Under the pieces are notes generated by a model. The model was not told the origin of the DNA and did no database searches. It saw only the letters and a program-made list of their open reading frames with translations. Positions 7,900 to 16,540 of a stretch of DNA of 64,000 nucleotides are shown here, piece after piece. The DNA is from Ornithinibacillus caprae (lineage in GTDB: Bacteria > Bacillota > Bacilli > Bacillales > Amphibacillaceae). Position numbers and translations under genes: made by a program. Positions within the stretch are counted from its first letter, which is position 1, and every line of letters starts with the position of its first letter. The stretch is from contig NZ_WOCA01000002.1 in assembly GCF_009728145.1 (NCBI RefSeq), positions 394,169 to 458,168 of the forward strand, read 5' to 3'.

Positions 7900-10005
7900 G
7901 TGGTATTAGATAAAAGACGCGCGTACTTATTATCTGCACTCATGCAAGAGTCTGAACCAGTTCATGCTAAGGTTTTATCCAATCAAATGGGCGTTTCTCA
8001 ACGCACGATATATTACGATATGGAACAATTAAATAATTGGTTAGTCGACCAACAGTTAGAACCAGTTCAAAACATTTACGGTAAAGGTTTTTGCCTTCCA
8101 GATCAATCTAAATTTAAGTTGGCGGAGCAAGGAATACAAATTAAAAATGAATATGAGTATCAGTTTTCAGAACAAGAACGAATATTGCTGTTTATCGTGA
8201 AAATATTAACTACTGATACCTATATAACCATGAATGAGTTTATAAAATTATCGCAGATGAGTCGAGGAACAGTTGTTAAAGATTTACAAAAAGTAAAGGA
8301 GCATTTGACTGAACATGATCTAGCATTAACTTACTCCAGGTCGTATGGCTATCAAATTACAGGATCAGAGGAAAGTAAACGAAAGCTATTATCACATGTG
8401 CTTACTTATACCTTATTAAACAAAGAGACAGAGGTATTTCGGATAAAGATATATAGTATGATTTATCCTAGCTCTGTTTACAAAGATCATGATGTTCAAG
8501 AGAGAAAAGTGATTCTAGAGATTATTAATCAGGCTGAAAAAGAGCTTCGTTTTACCTTGACAGATGAAATGGTGGAGATGCTTTCCATTCAATTAATGGT
8601 TGTAATGAAAAGGGTTAATGCACATCAAATGGTTAGAATTGATCCGGAAGAAAAGAATGTTCTGCGGCAGTCTACGTACTATCATGCAGCACAGCTAATT
8701 GCAGAAAAATTGTTAGCTCAATTTCAAATAGAAATACCAGATGATGAGATATGTTTTGTGACGATGCATTTATTAGGGTCGAAGGTACATCATGATGATT
8801 TAAGTAATTATTCCGAAAGAGAGCTTGCTGGATTACAAAAGGTTGTAGAAAGAATGGTCTCTGATTTCCAAAATAATGCTTGTGTCATTTTTGATGACCG
8901 AAAAGGACTAGAGAAGAATTTAATTTCACACATAAAGCCTACCTACTACAGGTTGAAATACAGTGTGAAATATTCAAATGATTTTACAGAAAGTATTAAA
9001 CAAAATTACCCTGATATTTTCCACTTTACAAAGCAGGTCATGTTTCATTTAGAGTACTATGTTGGAAAACCTATTCCTGATTATGAGATTGCATATATTT
9101 CCTTGCATTTTGGTGGCTGGTTAACAAAAGAAAAGAAGCAAGTAAATGTTAAGTATAGAGCAATCATTGTTTGTGAAAACGGGATTGGTACTTCTAATAT
9201 GCTGAAGACACAATTGGAAGGTTTAATTGCCGGATTAGATGTCATTTCCATTCAATCCATCCGTGAATTCCATGTGGAGCATGAAAAGGTAGATGTTATA
9301 TTTTCTACCAATTATATTATGGAAAAAGATATTCCAGTCATTCATGTCCCAGCAATTTTGTCCAATGTAGAAAAGGAACGTATTCTGCAACAAGTCAATG
9401 AATTATTTGATTTAGATACAGAAAAGCAGGATCAATTGGGAGAAATGATGACAGTAATTGATCGATATGCTTCGATACATGACAGGATTGGGCTAAGGTC
9501 AGCTTTATCCGAAGTTATTAAAGAACGTAAACAACAAGCAAAGGAGGTTCGAAAACCATTGCTCAATGAATTATTAACAGAAAAAACGATCCAGTTTAGA
9601 GAGAGAGTTTCAAACTGGGAAGAAGCTATCCGAGCAGCGGCTGAGCCTTTGGTATTACAAAAAGCAATTCGCCCTGAGTATGTTCAAGCGATGATCGATA
9701 ACATACATGAACTTGGTCCTTATATCGTAATCGCCCCAAACATTGCGCTACCACATTCAAGGCCAGAAGCAGGTGTGGAGCGATTAGGAATGAGTTTTCT
9801 AAGATTAAAAGAGCCTGTATATTTTTCTGAAAAAGAAAAACATCGTGTACAGCTTATCGTTGTTTTAGCAGCAATTGATAATGAAACACATTTAAAAGCA
9901 TTGTCTCAGTTAACAGAGATATTATCCAATGAATCTAATGTAAAAAAGTTAATAGATTCAGAGAAAATAGAAGAAGTTTTAGAGATTATTAATCAAATTA
10001 AATAA
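7900..10005 (+). CDS. MtlR/LicR-type PTS-regulated transcriptional activator with EIIB- and EIIA-like domains
   Basis: About 701 aa. N-terminal helix-turn-helix domains (VSQRTIYYDMEQLNNWL near residue 40) are followed by two PRD domains (about residues 180-400) containing conserved histidines such as FVTMHLLGSK and YISLHFGGW. A gat-type EIIB-like domain follows (IIVCENGIGTSNML, residues about 420-500), and then a C-terminal EIIA domain (about 560-700) with IALPHSRPE as the phosphorylatable His motif. The frame opens at GTG 7858, but GTG 7900 has GAAAGG nine bases upstream and is preferred. It heads an operon with UlaB- and UlaA-like subunits and presumably activates it in response to their phosphorylation state. 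Confidence 0.85.
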   Translation: MVLDKRRAYLLSALMQESEPVHAKVLSNQMGVSQRTIYYDMEQLNNWLVDQQLEPVQNIYGKGFCLPDQSKFKLAEQGIQIKNEYEYQFSEQERILLFIVKILTTDTYITMNEFIKLSQMSRGTVVKDLQKVKEHLTEHDLALTYSRSYGYQITGSEESKRKLLSHVLTYTLLNKETEVFRIKIYSMIYPSSVYKDHDVQERKVILEIINQAEKELRFTLTDEMVEMLSIQLMVVMKRVNAHQMVRIDPEEKNVLRQSTYYHAAQLIAEKLLAQFQIEIPDDEICFVTMHLLGSKVHHDDLSNYSERELAGLQKVVERMVSDFQNNACVIFDDRKGLEKNLISHIKPTYYRLKYSVKYSNDFTESIKQNYPDIFHFTKQVMFHLEYYVGKPIPDYEIAYISLHFGGWLTKEKKQVNVKYRAIIVCENGIGTSNMLKTQLEGLIAGLDVISIQSIREFHVEHEKVDVIFSTNYIMEKDIPVIHVPAILSNVEKERILQQVNELFDLDTEKQDQLGEMMTVIDRYASIHDRIGLRSALSEVIKERKQQAKEVRKPLLNELLTEKTIQFRERVSNWEEAIRAAAEPLVLQKAIRPEYVQAMIDNIHELGPYIVIAPNIALPHSRPEAGVERLGMSFLRLKEPVYFSEKEKHRVQLIVVLAAIDNETHLKALSQLTEILSNESNVKKLIDSEKIEEVLEIINQIK

Positions 10006-10029
10006 AAAATTTATTAAGGGGGATTTGTC

Positions 10030-10296
10030 ATGAAGAAGATTTTAGTAGTTTGTGGTAATGGATTAGGAAGTAGCATGATTGTTGAAATGAATGTAAATGC
10101 AATTTTAAAAGACCTAGGAAAAGAAGCAGATGTTTCTCATACGGATCTTGCAACGGCAAAATCTGAACAAGCTGATGTATATCTTGGATCTGAAGATATT
10201 GTGGAAAGCTTAGAAGATGGGAAGAAAAATGTTGTGAAATTAAAGAATCTAATGGATAAAAATGAGTTGCGAGAGGCTTTAGAGAATAATCTCTAA
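10030..10296 (+). CDS. PTS EIIB subunit, ascorbate/UlaB type
   Basis: An 88-aa protein beginning KKILVVCGNGLGSSMI, in which the cysteine of the VCGNGLGSS loop is the phosphorylated residue of the ascorbate/galactitol-type EIIB class. GGGGGAT precedes the ATG. It lies 24 bases after the regulator and 36 before the EIIC gene. It carries phosphate from an EIIA to the incoming sugar. Confidence 0.88.
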   Translation: MKKILVVCGNGLGSSMIVEMNVNAILKDLGKEADVSHTDLATAKSEQADVYLGSEDIVESLEDGKKNVVKLKNLMDKNELREALENNL

Positions 10297-10332
10297 TCAT
10301 CTTTATTTAAAAAATGAAGGGAGAGTTTATGA

Positions 10333-11697
10333 ATGGTAGATTTAATTATGAATGATGTCTTAGGGACACCGGCGATTTTGGTTGGAATTTTTGCCTTAGT
10401 TGGTTTAATTGCTCAGCGCAAAAATATTGCTGATGTAGTTTCTGGTACATTGAAAACGATCATGGGTTTTGTGATTTTAGATGCTGGGGCAAATGTTATC
10501 GTTTTGGCATTAGGTCAATTTTCTAGTATGTTTAATGAAGCATTCAATGTAGATGGGGTAATTCCTAATAATGAAGCAATTGTGGCAGTTGCCCAGCAAA
10601 GTTTTGGAACTGAAACGGCGATGATTATGTTATTTGGTATGATTGTAAATATTTTACTTGCTCGTTTTACGCCGTATAAGTACATTTTCCTTACTGGACA
10701 TCACACGATGTTTATGGCGTGTATGATTGGTGTTATTTTAACAACTGGAGGAATTACTGGGGTAACTATGGTAGTTGTTGGATCTATTATTCTAGGTGCT
10801 TTAATGGTATTATCTCCAGCAATGTTACAACCATTTACTAGAAAAATCACTGGTTCTGATGATTTTGCAATTGGACACTTTGGTTCAATTGGTTATTTTG
10901 TATCCGCTTTAGTAGGTAAAGCAGTTGGGAAAAATTCAAAATCAACAGAAGAATTAAAAGTACCTAAATCGCTAGGATTTCTACGTGATACATCCGTTTC
11001 TGTATCATTAACCATGGTGATCTTATTCTTCGTTGTTGCGGCATTTGCTGGTCCAGCATTTATTGAATCTGAGTTAAGTGGTGGGCAAAACTTTTTAGTA
11101 TTTGCTTTCTTGCAAGGGTTAACATTTGCTGCTGGTGTGTACATCATTTTAGCAGGTGTTCGAATGCTATTAGGTGAAATTGTTCCAGCGTTTAAAGGGG
11201 TTGCAGATAGGATTGTTCCAAATGCAAAACCTGCACTAGATTGTCCGGCAATTTTCCCATTCGCAGGAAATGCGGTTATAATCGGTTTCTTATTTAGTTT
11301 TATTGCGGGATTAATTAGTATGTTCCTATTGCCATTATTTGGCTTGAAAGTAATCGTGCCAGGTTTAGTACCTCACTTCTTTACTGGGGCAGCTGCTGGG
11401 GTGTTCGGTAATGCAACTGGTGGACGTAGAGGTGCTGTCATCGGTTCGATGGCGAACGGATTTTTAATTAGTTTCCTACCAGCATTGCTGTTACCTGTTC
11501 TTGGTACACTAGGATTTGAAGGTACAACCTTTGGGGATGCTGACTTTGGTGTAGTCGGTATCGTTCTTGGAAATCTTATTAATCTAATTCAGTCAAATCT
11601 ATTATTCATTGTTATCGCATTAGCTTTAATTGCTGGCTTATTCGCATTAGGTTGGAAAAAAGTACAAAAAGTAGAAGAAGAAACAAAAGCAGCATAA
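10333..11697 (+). CDS. PTS EIIC permease, UlaA/SgaT ascorbate family
   Basis: A 454-aa integral membrane protein with many hydrophobic segments. It shows UlaA-family sequence (NDVLGTPAILVGIFALVGLI at the N-terminus, then FMACMIGVIL, and PHFFTGAAAGVFGNATGGRR near residue 355). GGGAGAG lies eight bases before the ATG at 10333; an overlapping ATG at 10330 is out of frame. It transports L-ascorbate or a related sugar acid/pentitol as the phosphorylated product. The operon ends in a strong terminator with no UlaG-type lactonase or epimerase after it, so the true substrate is unproven. Confidence 0.85.
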   Translation: MVDLIMNDVLGTPAILVGIFALVGLIAQRKNIADVVSGTLKTIMGFVILDAGANVIVLALGQFSSMFNEAFNVDGVIPNNEAIVAVAQQSFGTETAMIMLFGMIVNILLARFTPYKYIFLTGHHTMFMACMIGVILTTGGITGVTMVVVGSIILGALMVLSPAMLQPFTRKITGSDDFAIGHFGSIGYFVSALVGKAVGKNSKSTEELKVPKSLGFLRDTSVSVSLTMVILFFVVAAFAGPAFIESELSGGQNFLVFAFLQGLTFAAGVYIILAGVRMLLGEIVPAFKGVADRIVPNAKPALDCPAIFPFAGNAVIIGFLFSFIAGLISMFLLPLFGLKVIVPGLVPHFFTGAAAGVFGNATGGRRGAVIGSMANGFLISFLPALLLPVLGTLGFEGTTFGDADFGVVGIVLGNLINLIQSNLLFIVIALALIAGLFALGWKKVQKVEEETKAA

Positions 11698-11707
11698 AAC
11701 CAGATAT

Positions 11708-11755
11708 AAAAAACACTTGGTTTACCTATTAGCGTAGGAACCAAGTGTTTTTTGG
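11708..11755 (+). terminator. Intrinsic terminator after the PTS operon
   Basis: AAAACACTTGGTT pairs with AACCAAGTGTTTT around an 18-base loop and runs into a T tract. Confidence 0.85.
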
Positions 11756-11768
11756 TTTTAATTCGAGT

Positions 11769-11809
11769 GGTGCCTGTCACTTGTCGAATTTCGACAAGTG
11801 ACAGGCACC
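11769..11809. repeat. Full palindromic repeat copy (family 1)
   Basis: A 41-base perfect palindrome between the convergent UlaA-like and glyoxalase-like genes. Its last base (11809) directly abuts the stop codon of the minus-strand gene (11812-11810). Confidence 0.97.
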
Positions 11810-12196
11810 TTATTTTTCATAAAGTTCAATTGGTAATCCATCAGGGTCAGGAAAGAAGGTGAATTTTTTCCCTGTTGTTGGATCCATGCGAATTGCTTCT
11901 GCTACAATCCCATGTTGTTCTAATTCTCCAATAGCCTCGTCAACAGAATCTATTTCAAATGCTAAATGACGTAGACCTACCGCTTCTGGGTAACTAGGTC
12001 GATTTGGTGGTGAAGGAAAAGAAAATAATTCGATTTGATAGGCGTCTCCGAGTGCTAAATCTAATTTAAATGACTCTTTTTCTTCACGATAAGATTCTCC
12101 AACAATTTGCAATCCTAATACCTCTGTATAGAATTTCTTTGATTTTTCATAGTCTGAACAAATGATGGCGACATGATGAATTTTTCGTAGCTTCAT
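11810..12196 (-). CDS. VOC/glyoxalase-I-fold protein (GloA2-like)
   Basis: A 128-aa, single-domain vicinal-oxygen-chelate protein. HHVAIICSDYEKSKKFYTEVLG opens the first beta-alpha-beta unit, GLRHLAFEIDSVDEA the second, and FFPDPDGLPIELYE closes it. The His and Glu positions fit a metal site. The frame is open upstream to 12331, but the ATG at 12196 fits the family N-terminus (MKLRKIHHVAI) and has GGAGAG-type bases before it. It may detoxify methylglyoxal or act on another small metabolite; family members are not specific enough to say which. It stands alone, with the repeat at its 3' end. Confidence 0.82.
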   Translation of the reverse strand: MKLRKIHHVAIICSDYEKSKKFYTEVLGLQIVGESYREEKESFKLDLALGDAYQIELFSFPSPPNRPSYPEAVGLRHLAFEIDSVDEAIGELEQHGIVAEAIRMDPTTGKKFTFFPDPDGLPIELYEK

Positions 12197-12578
12197 AGAC
12201 TTCTCTCCCTTCCACTCGGCTCCATTAAGACAAGTATACCGATAGATTTGATTGATTACTAGAGAAGAAGTATCTTTTATAGATCCGACATAGTTCGAGG
12301 TTTTGCAGGTACTTGTAACTATCCTATGCATAGAATGAACTAGTACGATATGTGATAGTTTGAGATATTATGATGTAGTTTTACATGGTTCGATAGGAAG
12401 TGTTCATTTCTTTTGTTGGTTAATGTATAAAAATGTAAGCAATGTAACTTATTTACTACTTAATATTTGGTGATTTTATCCGATTTAATCTTTCGAATTT
12501 TTTGTTAATGTGGGTACAGATAGATAAAAGACACCGTTTTAGTAGTCAAATTTTCATACGAAGAAAGGATAGGTGATA

Positions 12579-12983
12579 GTGAGGAAAATAGTAGTTTGTA
12601 TCTTTTTAACTGGATTTGTTTTCCTATTTACAACGATTTTTACCCATGCTCAAAATGGGAACAATCTATTAGATCTCTACTTAAATAAACTAGAAGGTCT
12701 TTTAATGGAAAAGAAAAATACGTTAATAGATCTATTCGAAAATCAAAAAAATTTGTCTGATCGACGTCATGAAGAATTACTAGCCTTCTATAAAGAAATA
12801 GGTAGAGAAAAAAGCAGGAATGTAACCAATTATCAGCAAGACTACCTTTCTCGTATTGCAGAAACTAGGGACATCTTGGGAGAAAGAAACCTCGAAGATT
12901 TTGAAGAAGGAAAAAAACAAGAACTTCGTGAGGAAATTGGACAAGATGTAAAGCAGTATCTGGAAGAGTTATTACAGGAATAA
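12579..12983 (+). CDS. Secreted acidic coiled-coil protein, first gene of the signal-peptidase operon
   Basis: About 134 aa. The N-terminus is a signal peptide (VRKIVVCIFLTGFVFLFTTI..., with likely cleavage after THA). The mature part is short, charged and strongly helical, rich in E, K, L and Q, with no cysteine. I do not recognise a family. GAAAGGA lies about nine bases before the GTG at 12579; the alternative GTG at 12573 is too close to it. It is followed after 23 bases by a second secreted coiled-coil gene. Together with the dedicated signal peptidase downstream this suggests an exported assembly, but no function can be assigned. Confidence 0.6.
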   Translation: MRKIVVCIFLTGFVFLFTTIFTHAQNGNNLLDLYLNKLEGLLMEKKNTLIDLFENQKNLSDRRHEELLAFYKEIGREKSRNVTNYQQDYLSRIAETRDILGERNLEDFEEGKKQELREEIGQDVKQYLEELLQE

Positions 12984-13006
12984 AAAAATGAGAGGGAGTT
13001 TTGGAA

Positions 13007-13789
13007 ATGAAATTAGGTTTAGGAACGGTGAAGGGAAAAATTGTTGCAGGAGTTTTAGCTGCTGGTGTGATTTCAGGAACAGGGGTTGTATTTGCCAATA
13101 CTGATGCGGGAGAAAATTTAAGAGAATGGTATAACAGTATGTTTAACCAATCTGTTGCAACTATTGAAGAAGACGTAACGGCTTATGGTGAGAGTCAATT
13201 ACCTGGATTACTCGAAGAATACGAAGGGTTGAAGACAGATGCAGAGCTGGATATTGATTTAACAAGAGAACTAGAAACAAACGAGTCATTAAATGAAATT
13301 TTGGCAGCTAAAATGAGTCATATTGAGTCATTAGATGAGGAGCAACAGGCAATCTTAGAAAGTATCGGTGCGGAATACTATAACGTGTTTCTAGATGGTT
13401 ATTTTGAGATCCAACGATTACAAGCTGAAGGGCTGGCATATGCCACAAATGACCTAACAGATTTTACAGATGAGGTTGGACAAGAAGCAGTTACGCAAAT
13501 GACTACGGACTTAAACACTGCTAGAGATGAGGCGGTTACAGAATTGGAGGATGCTATTCGTGAAGCGAAGGAGACTTTGACGGCAGAGATCGAAAACCAA
13601 GAAGAAATCACTACAAGAAACTTGATGAATCAAATTGATTGGCATATTGAAGATTTACGTGATGAGGTACAAGACTTATTGACAGGACTTGTAGAGGAGC
13701 AGCAAGCCATCATCACAGCTGCTGCACAAGAGTTGGAAAATGATGCTTTGGAAGCTTTAGATGAAGTAGTTTCCGGTATCAACGAGTAA
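13007..13789 (+). CDS. Secreted acidic coiled-coil protein, second gene of the operon
   Basis: About 260 aa. It has a signal peptide (MKLGLGTVKGKIVAGVLAAG..., cleavage probably before or after VFANTDAG) and then a wholly helical, E/D-rich body with heptad-like runs, no Cys and no transmembrane anchor. Directly after the signal peptide, NTDAGENLREWYNSMFNQS resembles the same region of the next protein (ADQDIGAMLTNWFDQKTDES): a shared pattern D-x-G-x2-L-x2-W-aromatic ... S-hydrophobic-x2-IE. The ATG at 13007 has GAGGGAG eight bases upstream. Family unknown. A surface or matrix structural protein is possible but not shown. Confidence 0.65.
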   Translation: MKLGLGTVKGKIVAGVLAAGVISGTGVVFANTDAGENLREWYNSMFNQSVATIEEDVTAYGESQLPGLLEEYEGLKTDAELDIDLTRELETNESLNEILAAKMSHIESLDEEQQAILESIGAEYYNVFLDGYFEIQRLQAEGLAYATNDLTDFTDEVGQEAVTQMTTDLNTARDEAVTELEDAIREAKETLTAEIENQEEITTRNLMNQIDWHIEDLRDEVQDLLTGLVEEQQAIITAAAQELENDALEALDEVVSGINE

Positions 13790-13797
13790 AAGTAAAA

Positions 13798-13821
13798 TCC
13801 CCACCGCCTTTGTGGTGGGGA
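13798..13821 (+). other. GC-rich intercistronic hairpin
   Basis: TCCCCACC pairs with GGTGGGGA around an eight-base loop, between the second and third coiled-coil genes. Only a weak AATTTCT follows, so it looks like a partial terminator or mRNA-stabilising stem that would let the upstream secreted proteins be made in excess. Confidence 0.6.
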
Positions 13822-13848
13822 AATTTCTATGAAGGAGGTAAAGGTAAG

Positions 13849-14298
13849 ATGCAAGAGAAAATGCGGAAGATTGTAGTTGGAACTCTTTTTTTAATCATAG
13901 TTGTTGGAGGTAGTTTTACAGTTGTGTTTGCCGATCAGGATATCGGAGCAATGTTAACCAATTGGTTTGATCAGAAAACGGATGAATCGATCGGAGAGAT
14001 AGAGAAAGTCATTTCGCAAGAGCAGAAAAAACAAACTGATCGTTTAAAGGAAGAGTTGCAATTAGCGATTGAAGCGGCGGAACAGGACTTAAATGAGTTT
14101 GTGCAGATGGAAAAAAATCAGCGGGCAGAAGAATTGAAGCGTTACTCAGATGAATTAATCAAAGAAATAGATATCGATAATGATGAGATAGAACAGGAAA
14201 TCTTGGATGAGTTCGATCGTATATTGAAACATGCGAAAGAAGAAATGGAACAAATTTTAGAGGAAGTAGAGGACAACGGGGGAAATAGTAATGACTAA
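13849..14298 (+). CDS. Secreted acidic coiled-coil protein, third gene of the operon
   Basis: About 149 aa. It starts MQEKMRKIVVGTLFL with a signal peptide ending near VVFADQD, followed by E/K/Q-rich helical sequence. The ADQDIGAMLTNWFDQKTDES segment parallels the start of the preceding mature protein, so the two are probably paralogues. GAAGGAGGT lies ten bases before the ATG at 13849. Its stop overlaps the start of the signal-peptidase gene by eight bases, which points to translational coupling and a functional link to export processing. Confidence 0.65.
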   Translation: MQEKMRKIVVGTLFLIIVVGGSFTVVFADQDIGAMLTNWFDQKTDESIGEIEKVISQEQKKQTDRLKEELQLAIEAAEQDLNEFVQMEKNQRAEELKRYSDELIKEIDIDNDEIEQEILDEFDRILKHAKEEMEQILEEVEDNGGNSND

Positions 14299-14869
14299 GG
14301 TACAAGAGGCAAACCTAGTGGATGCTGCTTTATCTCAGGAAAAGGATGCATCTCGTGATAATCGTTCTAGTGTGATGAGCTGGATTATGTTTACGGTGTT
14401 GATCGTAGGGGTCTTTTTGTTATTTAGGTTTGTCATTGGTTTTGCTGTCATAGCAGGGAATTCCATGAATCCAACCCTTGAAGATAACGATATCTTGTTG
14501 ACGAGTGGAGTATTCTACACTGTGGAGCGGAGCGATGTCATTGTTTACCGAGATACAAATGGTTTCGATGTGATCAAACGGGTGATTGGAATGCCAAATG
14601 AAACAGTAGAAATTAAAGATGGCGTTGTTTTTGTTAATGGTACTCCGTTAGAAGAAAACTATGTCACAGGGATTCCTAATGATATGCCGAAGAAGGTGGT
14701 TAATGAGGGAAGTTATTTTGTGATTGGTGACAACCGACAACCAGGAGCAAGTTTGGATAGTAGAGATAAAGATGTAGGAACGATTTCAGATGCTCAGGTA
14801 CAAGGAAAAGCAATTCTATCTATCTTTCCATTTGGAACGATGAAAGATTCGGCGAAAATCGAGGAGTGA
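14291..14869 (+). CDS. Type I signal peptidase (SipS-like)
   Basis: A 192-aa enzyme with one N-terminal membrane anchor (about residues 28-50), catalytic Ser in NSMNPTLEDNDILL, catalytic Lys in DVIKRVIGMPNE and the box-E region GDNR...SLDSRD...VG. It removes signal peptides at the outer face of the membrane. It overlaps the preceding secreted-protein gene by eight bases, so it is most likely dedicated to the three exported coiled-coil proteins of the operon, in the way SipW serves TasA. The last codons and stop (ATCGAGGAGTGACA) resemble the edge of the half-repeat variant. Confidence 0.88.
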   Translation: MTKVQEANLVDAALSQEKDASRDNRSSVMSWIMFTVLIVGVFLLFRFVIGFAVIAGNSMNPTLEDNDILLTSGVFYTVERSDVIVYRDTNGFDVIKRVIGMPNETVEIKDGVVFVNGTPLEENYVTGIPNDMPKKVVNEGSYFVIGDNRQPGASLDSRDKDVGTISDAQVQGKAILSIFPFGTMKDSAKIEE

Positions 14870-14900
14870 CAAGTAACAAAACAAGTTAAACATAAGTGGA

Positions 14901-14938
14901 CGACAAATAACGACAAATAACGACAAGTGACAGGCACC
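14901..14938 (+). repeat. Half repeat copy (family 1) with tandem CGACAAATAA units
   Basis: Two exact CGACAAATAA units precede CGACAAGTGACAGGCACC. Only the right arm of the palindrome is present. It lies 31 bases after the signal-peptidase gene. Confidence 0.9.
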
Positions 14939-14958
14939 TGTCTATTAATGTGACACAT

Positions 14959-14987
14959 TTGACTTTTAGTATATCCTATATTAGGAT
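14959..14987 (+). promoter_or_regulatory. Putative glpX promoter with operator-like palindrome over the -10
   Basis: TTGACT (14959-14964) and TAGGAT (14982-14987) are 17 bases apart. ATCCTA-TAT-TAGGAT (14973-14987) is an inverted repeat covering the -10, which would suit a repressor. The leader to the glpX GTG is about 120 bases. Confidence 0.5.
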
Positions 14988-15116
14988 TATGTATGTCGAT
15001 TAGGATGTAATGAGTGTGTTTAGTAGATTAAGAGTAACACATTATTATTCATTACTGATTACATTCATGTAAGTATAAATTATAAACCATGAATAACATA
15101 AAGGAGTTTTTACAGG

Positions 15117-16058
15117 GTGGAACATTTACTAAAAGGTTTTCTTAACGTAACAGAAAAGGCTACTGTAGCTACTTTACCTTGGGTTGGTAAAGGAGATAAA
15201 AATGAAGCGGATCGTGCTGCTGTAACATCAATGCGAGAAAACTTGAGGCAACTTGATATGCAAGGTGTAATAGTAATCGGTGAAGGTGAGATAGATGAGG
15301 CACCGATGCTATATATTGGTGAAAAAGTTGGCAATGGAGAGGGTACTGCGGTTGATATTGCAGTAGATCCCATTGATGGAACCACCCCGACGTCAGCAGG
15401 AAAAGATAACGGTATAGCGGTAATAGCTGCAGCTCCTAAAGGAAGCTTGCTACATGCACCAGATATGTATATGGAAAAATTAGCTGTAGGACCAGAAGCC
15501 GCTGGGAGAATTGATATTGAGGCTCCTTTAGTTGATAATTTATATCATGTTGCGAAAGCAAAAGGTAAAAAAATGTCAGAAATGAATATCTTTGTTCAGG
15601 AGCGACCTAGACATGAAGAGGCTGTTCGTATAATGAAAGAAGCCGGTGCTACGGTGCATTTGTTCCGTGATGGTGATGTTATCCGTGCGATCACGCCAAG
15701 TATGGGGAATATGGATATGGATATGTTTTATAATATTGGCGGTGCACCTGAAGGCGTTCTGTCAGCAGTTGCAATAAACTGCCTAGGTGGAGAAATGCAG
15801 GCGAGACTATCATTTAGAAATGATGAAGAATATGATCGTTGCCTGAAAATGGGGCTTGATAATCCTAAAGCAGCCTTAAGACATGATCAATTAGTTAGCT
15901 CTGAACAAGGGTTATTTATTGCAACAGCTATTACAAATACCTTGTTCCTAAAAGGTGCGAACGAAGATGAAGACGGACTTGTAACGGAAAGCTTAGTAAT
16001 AGATGGAACCACGAACGCCTGGAGGAAAGTTGCAACCAATCATTTAGTTACTGTATAA
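15117..16058 (+). CDS. glpX: Class II fructose-1,6-bisphosphatase GlpX
   Basis: A 313-aa protein of the expected GlpX length. Diagnostic motifs are VIGEGEIDEAP, VDIAVDPIDGTTPTSAGKDN (the metal and phosphate site) and FYNIGGAPEGVLSAVA. It hydrolyses fructose-1,6-bisphosphate to fructose-6-phosphate in gluconeogenesis. The GTG start has AAGGAG about ten bases upstream. It is monocistronic, ended by a strong hairpin terminator. Confidence 0.95.
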   Translation: MEHLLKGFLNVTEKATVATLPWVGKGDKNEADRAAVTSMRENLRQLDMQGVIVIGEGEIDEAPMLYIGEKVGNGEGTAVDIAVDPIDGTTPTSAGKDNGIAVIAAAPKGSLLHAPDMYMEKLAVGPEAAGRIDIEAPLVDNLYHVAKAKGKKMSEMNIFVQERPRHEEAVRIMKEAGATVHLFRDGDVIRAITPSMGNMDMDMFYNIGGAPEGVLSAVAINCLGGEMQARLSFRNDEEYDRCLKMGLDNPKAALRHDQLVSSEQGLFIATAITNTLFLKGANEDEDGLVTESLVIDGTTNAWRKVATNHLVTV

Positions 16059-16065
16059 CACAATG

Positions 16066-16104
16066 AAAACAACCTCGAATGGAAAATCCATTCGAGGTTG
16101 TTTT
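16066..16104 (+). terminator. Strong terminator of glpX
   Basis: An 18-bp perfect stem (AAAACAACCTCGAATGGA and complement) with an AAA loop, symmetric enough to act in both directions. Confidence 0.9.
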
Positions 16105-16107
16105 GTG

Positions 16108-16138
16108 TTCGACAAATTTCGAGGAGTGACAGGCACCG
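16108..16138 (+). repeat. Half repeat copy (family 1, GAGGAG-type)
   Basis: TTCGACAAATTTCGAGGAG then GTGACAGGCACCGA. It ends three bases from the stop codon of the minus-strand CHY gene and sits between convergent genes. Confidence 0.92.
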
Positions 16139-16141
16139 ATT

Positions 16142-16459
16142 TCATTCCATTTCAAAGTAAATATGATAATGGTTCTGACAACCTTCATTAAATGATGATT
16201 GACATGTTGGGCAGGTGTTTGTTTGTACATATTCTGTAATAGTGAGTTCGGTTTTACAGACACCACATAATATTGCCTGCTCGTCAAACTCCTGTTTCGG
16301 CCATTTAATTATGCTATGGCCTTCACTTTCCTGATGACATTTATAGCATGGATAATATTTATTACAGCATTTAAATTTAATCGCTACAATATCATTTAGC
16401 GAATGATAGTGAATACAACGTGTTTCTTCATCAATAGTTGGCCCGTATACTCTTGGCAT
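16142..16459 (-). CDS. CHY-type zinc-finger protein
   Basis: A 105-aa protein dense in Cys/His pairs (CIHYHS, KCCNKYYPCYKCH, CGVCKTELT, CPTCQSSFNEGCQNHYHIYF), in the spacing of the zf-CHY family, which binds several zinc ions. GGAGGAT precedes the ATG at 16459. In bacteria these short stand-alone CHY proteins have no assigned role; zinc storage or protein binding is a guess. Confidence 0.85.
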   Translation of the reverse strand: MPRVYGPTIDEETRCIHYHSLNDIVAIKFKCCNKYYPCYKCHQESEGHSIIKWPKQEFDEQAILCGVCKTELTITEYVQTNTCPTCQSSFNEGCQNHYHIYFEME

Positions 16460-16540
16460 AAACCATCCTCCTTGCTAGTCTGTGTCGTAATTACTACTTA
16501 GTGTACTACAAACTAAAAGCTAGTAGGAGGAGAAACCTCT

